Shown in pieces: positions 28,594 through 35,971 of a stretch of 64,000 nucleotides of DNA. Under the pieces are notes generated by a model that saw only the letters and a list, made by a program, of their open reading frames with translations, made no database searches and was not told the origin of the DNA. The stretch's first letter is position 1, and every line of letters starts with the position of its first letter. The DNA is from Thermomonas carbonis (GTDB lineage Bacteria > Pseudomonadota > Gammaproteobacteria > Xanthomonadales > Xanthomonadaceae): the NCBI RefSeq assembly GCF_014396975.1, contig NZ_CP060719.1, positions 3,392,639-3,456,638 of the forward strand. Direction: 5' to 3'. The position numbers and the translations under genes are program-made.

Positions 28594-31022
28594 GGCGCGG
28601 CGCAGGGCGACGCGGGCAGGTCTTGCGGGCGGGTGCCCCAGCCGTCCGGATCGGCGCGCGAGCCAAGCCTGAAGTCGATGCTGCCGCCATCGCGCAGCAT
28701 CGCCCAATCGACCCAGGCCTGCGCATGCGGTTGGCCATCGATGCGCACGCCGTCGATGGCCTGCACCGCACCGGCATTCGCGTTCGCTGCCGTGATGCTC
28801 AGCCTGTGGCCATCGCCAAGATCGAGTTCCACCTTCGCGAAGCGCGGCGCATGCAGCAGCAACTGGCCGGTGCCTGGCACCGCGGGATACAGGCCGATCG
28901 CGCTGAACACGTACCACGCCGACATCGTGCCGAGGTCGTCGTTGCCGGTCACGCCATTCGGCGCGTTGGTGAACAGCGCCTGCGCGGCGCGCACGACGGT
29001 GGCGGTCTTCCAAGGCTGGCCGAGCAATGTGTACATCCACGGTGCGTGCAGGCCGGGCTCGTTGTTCGGGTTGTAGCGGAACTGGTTGTAGTAGCTGTAC
29101 GGCCCGACCACCCAGTGCTTGCGCGCACCGCCCTGCACGTCATTCGCCAGGTCATCGTGGGCGAAGAACGCATCCAGCCGCTTGCGCGCCTGTTCGATGC
29201 CGCCCATCGCCACCACCAGCCCCGGCACGTCCTGCTGCACCAGCCATTGGTATTGCCAGGCGGTGCCTTCGTGGAAGCCGTGGTTGGAACGCGGGCTGTA
29301 GCTGCCGTGCGCAGGCACGTAGAAGCTGCCGCCTTCGATGCGCGGCCGCGGGAAGCCGCGGAAGCCCAATTCCTTGTCGGTCACGTGCGCATCCCACACG
29401 CGCCGCCAATTGCGGCCGCGTTCGCGCAGGGTGGTGGCGATGTCGGTTTCGCCCAGCGCACTGGCCATCTGCGACAGCGCGCAATCGCCCAGTGCGTATT
29501 CCAGCGTGGCCGAACCGCCGTGATGCTGATCCACGTCCATGCCCTTCGACGGATACGCACGGTCATACGGCACGAAGCCTTGCGCGAGATAGGTGTCGTT
29601 GCCGGCGCGTCCCTGCGCACGCGACATCGCCGGCGGACGACCGTTCGCGTTCTGCCACAGCGCCTGCCAGGCCTCGCGCTCGCGACCTTGCAAAGCGCCA
29701 AAGCGCCACAGATCGACCAGCCACGGCGTGACCGGGTCGCCGGTCATGATGTTGGTGTCGAAATTCGCGTAACCCCAGCGTGGCAACCAGCCCATCTGGT
29801 CGTGGATCGCCAGCATCGAGCGGGCGATGTCGCGCGTGCGCGCCGGCTTGAGGATCGCCAGCAACTGGTTCTGCGTGCGATAGGTGTCCCACAGCGAAAA
29901 ATATTCGTGATATGTCCAGCCTTCGGCAACGTGGATGTTGTCGTCGTAGCCGCGATAGCGACCATCGGCGTCGCTGCCGGTCATCGGCTGCAGGAAGGCG
30001 TGGTACAGCGCGGTATCGAAGACCACGCGATCGTCGGCCGAAGCACCGTCGATACGCACCACGGCGAGTTCCTTGCGCCATGCGGCCTGCGCCTGCGTGC
30101 GCATCGCGTCGAATCCAAGCAACTTGCCGTCACGCTTGCCTTCGGCATCGAGGTTGCGGCGCGCCCCATCGGCATCGACATGCGAGATCGCGCTGGTTGC
30201 GGTCACGCTGCGCGCGTCGCCGAGGTCGAAGCTGAGCCACGCACCGTTCGCGACATCCCATTGGGTGCCGACGCTGTGGCGACCGCCGGGAATGCCGCCG
30301 TCGCGATCCCAGGTGCCGAACGCCTTGAACGCGCGATCGAACTCGATGCGGAACCACGTGGTGTACTGCTTGCCGCCGCAGAAACTGCTGGTGACCAGCT
30401 TGCCCTCGACCGCGCGGTCGCCGACGACCTCGATGACGCTGCCCACGACCTCGTGCTTCTCGTTGGCCTGGCCGACGTTGACCAGCACATGACCGGTCTT
30501 CTCGCTGGCCGCGAAGGTGTAGCGTTCCGCTGCGGCGCGGGTCAGCGCGGTGGCTTCGGCATCGATGCCGCCGGCATCGGTCAGCCGCACCTTGTAGTAA
30601 CCGGCCTGGCCGACTTCGCCCTGATGCGTGTAGCTCGCCGCGTAGGCCTTGTAGTCGAACGACTTGGCCTTCGCATCGCTGGTGTCGAAGCGTCCACCCG
30701 GCCCGATCGTCCCGGTCACCGGCAGCACCGCGACCTGTCCGCCCTGTTCCCAGCAGCCGGCACCGGACACGAAGGAATGGCCGAAGCCGCGGATCTTCTT
30801 GTCGTCGTAGCGGTAGCCGGCGTAGTGCTCGGTGATCGGGCTGACCTGGATCATGCCGAAGGGTGCCGACGCGCCGGGGAAGGTGTTGCCGTCATCCTTG
30901 GTGCCGATGAAGGTGTTGACCTCGCGCTTGAGTCCTTTGGTCCCGGCCAGCGCAGGCATGCAGGCCAGCAATCCCGCGAGTACGGGCAGCACGATGCAGC
31001 GGAAATCCCGGAACATGGGCAT
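28590..31022 (-). CDS. Glycoside hydrolase family 92 alpha-mannosidase
   Basis: About 810 residues. The N-terminal secretion signal (VLPVLAGLLACMPALAG) could be either a signal peptidase I or a lipoprotein type. The GH92 hallmarks are VNTFIGTKDDGNTFPGASAPFGM, FSLWDTYRTQNQLLAI, MDVDQHHGGSATLEY, the catalytic-region EGTAWQYQWLV and GNDDLGTMSAWYVFSAIGLYPAVPG. GH92 enzymes are calcium-dependent exo-alpha-mannosidases acting on N-glycans or mannans. It is the first gene of a four-gene overlapping operon and is divergent from rnt with only 77 bp between starts. Starts at 31022 and 31016 are both possible. Confidence 0.93.
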   Translation of the reverse strand: MPMFRDFRCIVLPVLAGLLACMPALAGTKGLKREVNTFIGTKDDGNTFPGASAPFGMIQVSPITEHYAGYRYDDKKIRGFGHSFVSGAGCWEQGGQVAVLPVTGTIGPGGRFDTSDAKAKSFDYKAYAASYTHQGEVGQAGYYKVRLTDAGGIDAEATALTRAAAERYTFAASEKTGHVLVNVGQANEKHEVVGSVIEVVGDRAVEGKLVTSSFCGGKQYTTWFRIEFDRAFKAFGTWDRDGGIPGGRHSVGTQWDVANGAWLSFDLGDARSVTATSAISHVDADGARRNLDAEGKRDGKLLGFDAMRTQAQAAWRKELAVVRIDGASADDRVVFDTALYHAFLQPMTGSDADGRYRGYDDNIHVAEGWTYHEYFSLWDTYRTQNQLLAILKPARTRDIARSMLAIHDQMGWLPRWGYANFDTNIMTGDPVTPWLVDLWRFGALQGREREAWQALWQNANGRPPAMSRAQGRAGNDTYLAQGFVPYDRAYPSKGMDVDQHHGGSATLEYALGDCALSQMASALGETDIATTLRERGRNWRRVWDAHVTDKELGFRGFPRPRIEGGSFYVPAHGSYSPRSNHGFHEGTAWQYQWLVQQDVPGLVVAMGGIEQARKRLDAFFAHDDLANDVQGGARKHWVVGPYSYYNQFRYNPNNEPGLHAPWMYTLLGQPWKTATVVRAAQALFTNAPNGVTGNDDLGTMSAWYVFSAIGLYPAVPGTGQLLLHAPRFAKVELDLGDGHRLSITAANANAGAVQAIDGVRIDGQPHAQAWVDWAMLRDGGSIDFRLGSRADPDGWGTRPQDLPASPCAAP

Positions 31023-31099
31023 CGTCGGCACGCGTCGTGGCGGAATGCGCACCCTAGGCAGGCGCGCCCGCAGCGTCAACACGCTGCTACGCTGTCACG

Positions 31100-31735
31100 A
31101 TGACCGAACCCCCTGCAACCCCCATCCACGCCGCCGCTTTCAAGCCGATGGCCGAGCGCTTCCGCGGCTATCTGCCAGTGGTGGTGGACGTCGAAACCGG
31201 CGGCTTCGACTGGAACAGGCACGCGCTGCTGGAGATCGCGGCGGTGCCGATCGAACTCGACGAACACGGCCGCTTCGTGCCCGGCGAGGTGGTCAGCGCG
31301 CACATCGAACCGGCGCCGGGTACCAGCATCGACCCGAAGTCGCTCGAGATCACCGGCATCAAGGTCGACCACCCGCTGCGCGGCGCGGTGCCGGAACGCG
31401 AGGGCCTGGACAGAGTGTTCGCGCCGGTGCGCGCCGCGGCGAAGCGGCATGGCTGCCAGCGCGCGATCCTGGTCGGCCACAACGCGCACTTCGATCTCAA
31501 TTTCCTCAACGCGGCGATCAATCGCGTGCAACACAAGCGCAATCCGTTCCACCCGTTCAGCGTGTTCGACACGGTCACGATGGCGGGCATGGCGTACGGG
31601 CAGACGGTGTTGGCGCGCGCGGTGCACGCCGCCGGCCTGGACTGGGACAGCCGCGAAGCGCACTCGGCGGTCTACGACACCGAACGTACCGCCCAGTTGT
31701 TCTGCATCATCGCGAATGCGTGGCCGCGGTTGTGA
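31100..31735 (+). CDS. rnt: Ribonuclease T
   Basis: A 211-residue DEDD-family 3'-5' exoribonuclease that trims tRNA and other stable RNA ends. The catalytic residues lie in [12 protein letters not shown] (Asp, Glu), [10 protein letters not shown] (Asp) and [14 protein letters not shown] (His, Asp). Length and motif order match E. coli RNase T, which works as a homodimer. The gene is followed after six bases by a convergent small membrane-protein gene, and no terminator is obvious between them. Confidence 0.95.
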   Translation: MTEPPATPIHAAAFKPMAERFRGYLPVVVDVETGGFDWNRHALLEIAAVPIELDEHGRFVPGEVVSAHIEPAPGTSIDPKSLEITGIKVDHPLRGAVPEREGLDRVFAPVRAAAKRHGCQRAILVGHNAHFDLNFLNAAINRVQHKRNPFHPFSVFDTVTMAGMAYGQTVLARAVHAAGLDWDSREAHSAVYDTERTAQLFCIIANAWPRL

Positions 31736-31741
31736 CCGGGC

Positions 31742-32011
31742 TCAGGCTTGAGGCACCTTCGATCTCGCCTTGAACGACCGCACGATCCCGTAAAGGCTCA
31801 CCGCCATCCAGGCGGCTTCGAGCAGGAATACGGCGAGGTTGAACTTGCCGATCAGCGACACCAGGATCCCGGCGGCGCCGAACAGGTTGAGCAGTTGATA
31901 GATCAGGCCGGTGCCCGCCAGGCGACCCGCCTGCAGCAGGAAAAAACCGAACAGGATGGTCACGGTGCCCAGCAGGCCCACCCAGTCGTACCACGCCAAT
32001 TCCAGTGCCAT
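31742..32011 (-). CDS. Small membrane protein, CBU_0592-like
   Basis: An 89-residue protein with three hydrophobic segments: WVGLLGTVTILFGFFLL, LIYQLLNLFGAAGILVSLIG and AVFLLEAAWMAVSLYGIV. It resembles the CBU_0592-like family of small inner-membrane proteins of unknown function. It starts at ATG 32011 after GAAGGAGAAC. No enzymatic motif is seen, and the context (rnt, DmpA-like peptidase) gives no hint of a role. Confidence 0.75.
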   Translation of the reverse strand: MALELAWYDWVGLLGTVTILFGFFLLQAGRLAGTGLIYQLLNLFGAAGILVSLIGKFNLAVFLLEAAWMAVSLYGIVRSFKARSKVPQA

Positions 32012-32053
32012 CGTGTTCTCCTTCTTTCGTTGCGCGCGCGGCGCAAGCGGTGG

Positions 32054-33274
32054 TCAATCGTGGTCGCGCGCCGGTGGCACGATGCCGTGCTTGCGCAACG
32101 CCTTGCGCACCCGATCGAGCGGGATCGCTTCGACCGTCGTACCGTTGCCGCTTTCGGTGGTGGCCATCAGCAGCGAGTTGTAGACCGCTTCTTCCACCGC
32201 ATCCACGCCCCCCTGGAACAGCGCGCTGGTCTGGTCGTTGGCGAGCTCCTCGGTGCGCAGGCGTTCGCCACCGAACGTGCGGCGCACCTCTCTGGCCGTG
32301 GAAAACGCGATGGCGTAGTCGCCGCTTCCGTTCGAGGCCGAACTGCCGGTGCGGCCCAGACCCATCATCGCCCGCGAGGCCAGCCGCCTGAGGTTGCGAT
32401 CGGACAACGGTGCATCGGTGGCGATCACCACGATCACCGATCCGTCGCCGCGATCGTCGGCCGGACCACGCGACCATTGCGCCAGCGATTCGTGCGCGTT
32501 GACTTGCGCATGCGCGACCGCTTGCTTGAATGCGTACTGGCCGAGCTCGCGCCCCACCGGTACGCCGCCCATCTGCAGCACGCCGCCGTAATTGCTCTGC
32601 ACCAGCACGCCGATGGTCCAGCCACCCAGCGTCGCCGGCAGCTTGCGCGAGGACGTACCGATCCCGCCCTTCCAACCGAAGGCCACCGTGCCGGTGCCCG
32701 CACCCACGCTGCCCTCCGCCACCACGCCGCCACGCGCCTGTTGCAGCGCCTGCCGCACGTGCACCGCCTCGATCGGCCGCGCGCGGATGTCGTTCAGGCC
32801 GCCATCGTTGGTTTCGCCGACGACGGGATTGACCGACTGCACTTTTTCCATCCCGGGTTGTTCGAGCATCCACCCGGCCATCGCATCCGCGGCCTTCCAC
32901 ACGCACAACGTGCAGGTGAGCAGGACTGGGGTTTCCAGTTCGCCCAGTTCCATCACCTGGGTACTGCCTGCCAGCTTGCCGAAACCGTTGCCGACGTGGA
33001 TCGCGGCGGGCACGCGCGACAGATAGGCATTGCCTTCATGCGGGAGGATCGCGGTGACGCCGGTGCGGATGCGCTCGCCTTCGCGCACGCTGACCTGACC
33101 CACGCGCACGCCCGCCACGTCGGTGATCGCGTTGTTGGTGCCGGGCGCGAAAATCCCGGGCGCGATGCCGAGATCGCGCGCACGCAAGCGCGCTTCGGGC
33201 TGTGCCGCATGCGCACTCGCCACCAGCAACAGTGCGGCGCACGGCAAGGCCAGCAACCGGCGCATCCGCATCAT
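32054..33274 (-). CDS. S58-family (DmpA-like) aminopeptidase
   Basis: A 406-residue exported Ntn-type peptidase with signal peptide RRLLALPCAALLLVASAHA. Family motifs are NAITDVAGVRVGQVSV, VVGETNDGGLNDI, and FGWKGGIGTSSRKL, which contains the Gly-Thr/Ser region where the precursor is cleaved to free the nucleophile. Members act as L-aminopeptidase/D-esterases or beta-peptidyl aminopeptidases. The start at 33274 overlaps the rlmB stop (ATGA), so it is transcribed from the rlmB side. Confidence 0.88.
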   Translation of the reverse strand: MMRMRRLLALPCAALLLVASAHAAQPEARLRARDLGIAPGIFAPGTNNAITDVAGVRVGQVSVREGERIRTGVTAILPHEGNAYLSRVPAAIHVGNGFGKLAGSTQVMELGELETPVLLTCTLCVWKAADAMAGWMLEQPGMEKVQSVNPVVGETNDGGLNDIRARPIEAVHVRQALQQARGGVVAEGSVGAGTGTVAFGWKGGIGTSSRKLPATLGGWTIGVLVQSNYGGVLQMGGVPVGRELGQYAFKQAVAHAQVNAHESLAQWSRGPADDRGDGSVIVVIATDAPLSDRNLRRLASRAMMGLGRTGSSASNGSGDYAIAFSTAREVRRTFGGERLRTEELANDQTSALFQGGVDAVEEAVYNSLLMATTESGNGTTVEAIPLDRVRKALRKHGIVPPARDHD

Positions 33275-34020
33275 CCGCTGACCCGCTGCCGCACGGCTTC
33301 GAACAATGCGATGCCGGTGGCCACGGAGACATTCAGACTCTCGAATTCGCCCGGCATCGGGATCTTCACCAATTGGTCGCAGTTCTCGCGGGTGAGCCGG
33401 CGCAGGCCGTCGCCCTCGCTGCCCATCACCAGCGCGATGTTGCCCTTGAGGTCCAGCGCGTAGAACGAGGCCGTGGCCTCCCCAGCGAAGCCGTAGATCC
33501 AAACACCGGCCTTCTGCAGATCGCGCAGCGTGCGCGAGAGATTGGTCACGCTGAAGACCGGTAGCGTGTCCGCCGCACCCGCCGAGGTCTTGCGCACGGT
33601 GGCGTTGAGCTGCACCGCCTTGTCCTTCGGGAACACCACCGCAGTCGCGCCTGCCGCGGCCGCGCTGCGCAGGCAGGCGCCCAGGTTATGCGGATCCTGC
33701 ACGCCATCCAGCACCAGCACCATCGCCTTGCCGCCGGCCGCTTCGACCAGGCCGACCAGTTCGTGCTCGTCCCAGGTCTTGGCTGCCGCATAACGGGCCG
33801 CCGCGCCCTGGTGACGCACGCCGCCGGCCACGCCATCCAGCGCGTTCTGCGGAACGCGGCGGACATCGATCTCCTTGCGCCGCGCTTCCTGTTCGATCTC
33901 GGCGATGCGCGGATTCTTGCCGCCGGCCTCCAGCAGCACCTCCCGCACGTGCTCGGCGTCGTGTTCCAGCGCCGAGGCCACCGCGTTGAGGCCGACGATC
34001 CATTGGGCTTGCTTGCTCAT
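33271..34020 (-). CDS. rlmB: 23S rRNA (guanosine-2'-O-)-methyltransferase RlmB
   Basis: A 249-residue SPOUT methyltransferase. After an N-terminal substrate-binding domain come the knot motifs VLDGVQDPHNLGACLRSA, ALVMGSEGDGLRRL and IPMPGEFESLNVSVATGIALFE. It methylates G2251 of 23S rRNA in the peptidyl-transferase loop in E. coli. The start at 34020 gives MSKQAQWIVGLNAV, the normal family N-terminus. It is divergent from the serine-hydrolase-like gene and overlaps the downstream peptidase gene. Confidence 0.95.
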   Translation of the reverse strand: MSKQAQWIVGLNAVASALEHDAEHVREVLLEAGGKNPRIAEIEQEARRKEIDVRRVPQNALDGVAGGVRHQGAAARYAAAKTWDEHELVGLVEAAGGKAMVLVLDGVQDPHNLGACLRSAAAAGATAVVFPKDKAVQLNATVRKTSAGAADTLPVFSVTNLSRTLRDLQKAGVWIYGFAGEATASFYALDLKGNIALVMGSEGDGLRRLTRENCDQLVKIPMPGEFESLNVSVATGIALFEAVRQRVSG

Positions 34021-34110
34021 GGGCCTATTGTGCCCGAGCCGGGCACGCTGGCCGCATCCCGGATTCGCTGACGTGTTCCCCAAGAACGCAAAGCCTCGAC
34101 GGGGACATCC

Positions 34111-35832
34111 ATGATCCGATCCACTGCCCGCCATGCCGCCTGCCTGCTGGCCCTGGCCTCCATCGCACCCGCTACCCTCGCGCAAGGCCCGATCACCCGT
34201 ACGACGCCGCCGGAGTCCGCCGTCGATGCCGTATTCAAGCGCTACGACCGCAAGGACACGCCCGGCTGCAGCGTGGCGGTCATCGAAGGCGGCAAGGTGC
34301 TGCTCAAGAAGAGCTACGGCATGGCCGACCCGTCACTGGGCGTGCCCAGGACCAGTGCCACCAGCCACTGGATTCCGTATTCCGAAGCGCGCGTGTTCGT
34401 GGCGCTGGCGGTGGCGATGCTGGCGCGCGACGGCAAGATCGGCCTCGACGACCCGATCCGCAAGCACATTCCGCAAGTCCCGGCCTATGCATCCGCCGTC
34501 ACCGTGCGGCACCTCCTGCACCACACCAGCGGACTGGCCGACTACCTGGTGCTGGACCCGGTGGGCGACTCGATGTGGACGCGGGTTTCGAAGGATGAGT
34601 TCTTCCGCGTGCTCTCGCGCTGGAACAAGCTTGGCTTCGCGCCAGGCCAGGGCAAGATGTACAGCAACACCGACTACGCCCTGCTGGAAATGCTGGTGGA
34701 ACGCAGCAGCGGCGGCTCGCTGCACGATTACCTGCACGCGAAGTTGCTGAAACCGCTGGGCATGGCTGATACCCGCATCGGTGCAAACCAGGCCACGATC
34801 CACCCCGGGCATGCGCTGTTTTACTTCCCCGAGGGCAACGGCTACAGCAGGGCGTTCCCTTACCGCACCTCACCGGTGGGCGGCATTTCGGTCACTACCA
34901 ACCTCGATGACCTGATCCGATGGGATGCCGCGCTGCGCGACCGGGCGACCGGCATTGCATCTTTGCTACAGCAACTGGAAGCGGGCGCGCCGCCCGATGC
35001 AGGTGCCGATGCCGAGGGCCGTCCTTCCGACGCCGAGGGTTATTCCTTCGGCGTGTTCCGGCGCACTTACCGGGGACTGCCGATAGTCGAATATCGTGGC
35101 ATCAGCGGTTACCACTACCTGGTGCAGGTGCCGGAGACGCAATTGTCGGTCGCCACGCTGTGCAACGTGTACCCGGGCATGGAGAGCTTCGGTGCGGACG
35201 TGGCGCGGCTGTACGCGGCTTCTACGCTTCCTGCGCCTCCGGCACCGGCACGCACGGTGGGCCCGCCGATTAAGGTTTCCGCTTCGGAGCTTGCACGCTA
35301 CGTCGGCGAGTACCGCACGAGCAACGCACGGCGCTTGGTGGATGTGGCGGTGGCCAATGGCGCACTGGTCGCCACACCACGTGGCGGAAAGCCCCTGCCT
35401 TCAATGGTGGCGCATGGCAACGGACAGTTCACGACCAAGGTAAACGACTGGACATTGCTACTGGAGTTCAAGCCCGACGAAAACAACGGGATGGCGATTT
35501 CGCAGTGGGACATGACCAACAACGTGTCCACCGGCGACGGATTCCAACGCTGGACGCCATGGAAGCCCGATGCGAACGCCATGCAGGACTACACCGGCAC
35601 GTACGTGGGAGACGATGTCGAAGCAGTCCTGCACCTGCGGGCGGACGATGACCGTGTGTTCGTCGCCAGCCATGGCATGGTCGAAACGGAGCTACAGCCG
35701 ATGGACAAGCCCGACCACTTCACCGGTTTCGACATCTACGCTGTCCACTTCGAGCGCGATACCGCCGGCCAAGTGGTCGCGCTGCTCCTCGACGCCACGC
35801 GAGTTAAGGGCGTGCGCTACACGCGGCGATAG
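34111..35832 (+). CDS. Beta-lactamase/esterase-fold protein with altered catalytic motifs
   Basis: A 573-residue exported protein with signal peptide ending APATLAQ. Residues about 35-350 have the class C beta-lactamase/DD-peptidase fold, including VRHLLHHTSGLADY and the Y-x-N motif in MYSNTDYALLE. The nucleophile motif S-x-x-K reads SEAR (Lys replaced by Arg), and the third motif H-x-G reads YRG. The C-terminal 200 residues form two lipocalin-like beta domains (ELARYVGEYRTS and MQDYTGTYVGDDV). Loss of two catalytic residues suggests a non-enzymatic or changed function. Confidence 0.82.
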   Translation: MIRSTARHAACLLALASIAPATLAQGPITRTTPPESAVDAVFKRYDRKDTPGCSVAVIEGGKVLLKKSYGMADPSLGVPRTSATSHWIPYSEARVFVALAVAMLARDGKIGLDDPIRKHIPQVPAYASAVTVRHLLHHTSGLADYLVLDPVGDSMWTRVSKDEFFRVLSRWNKLGFAPGQGKMYSNTDYALLEMLVERSSGGSLHDYLHAKLLKPLGMADTRIGANQATIHPGHALFYFPEGNGYSRAFPYRTSPVGGISVTTNLDDLIRWDAALRDRATGIASLLQQLEAGAPPDAGADAEGRPSDAEGYSFGVFRRTYRGLPIVEYRGISGYHYLVQVPETQLSVATLCNVYPGMESFGADVARLYAASTLPAPPAPARTVGPPIKVSASELARYVGEYRTSNARRLVDVAVANGALVATPRGGKPLPSMVAHGNGQFTTKVNDWTLLLEFKPDENNGMAISQWDMTNNVSTGDGFQRWTPWKPDANAMQDYTGTYVGDDVEAVLHLRADDDRVFVASHGMVETELQPMDKPDHFTGFDIYAVHFERDTAGQVVALLLDATRVKGVRYTRR

Positions 35833-35837
35833 ATCGC

Positions 35838-35963
35838 AGCGAGGAGCGGCGGGGCGGCCCATGGCTGAGAAGAGCCGGCCATGGATGGCCGGCGGCCGCG
35901 CCTCGAACAGGACGTTCGCAGAAGCGGCGTAGAAGGCCATGGGCCGCCCCGCCGCTCCTCGCT
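35838..35963. repeat. 126-bp element with perfect 28-bp terminal inverted repeats
   Basis: The arm 35838-35865 is the exact reverse complement of 35936-35963. A second palindrome, CCGGCCAT-GG-ATGGCCGG, is nested at 35875-35892. It lies between the convergent serine-hydrolase-like gene and rnr. It could be a small non-autonomous mobile element, a dispersed repeat or a very strong hairpin terminating both genes. Confidence 0.8.
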
Positions 35964-35971
35964 CCACGAAG

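Noticed and set aside
28440..31103. Plus-strand open frame of almost 900 codons opposite GH92
   Set aside because: Composition is Arg/His/Val-rich without family motifs, and it is fully antisense to a clear GH92 gene.
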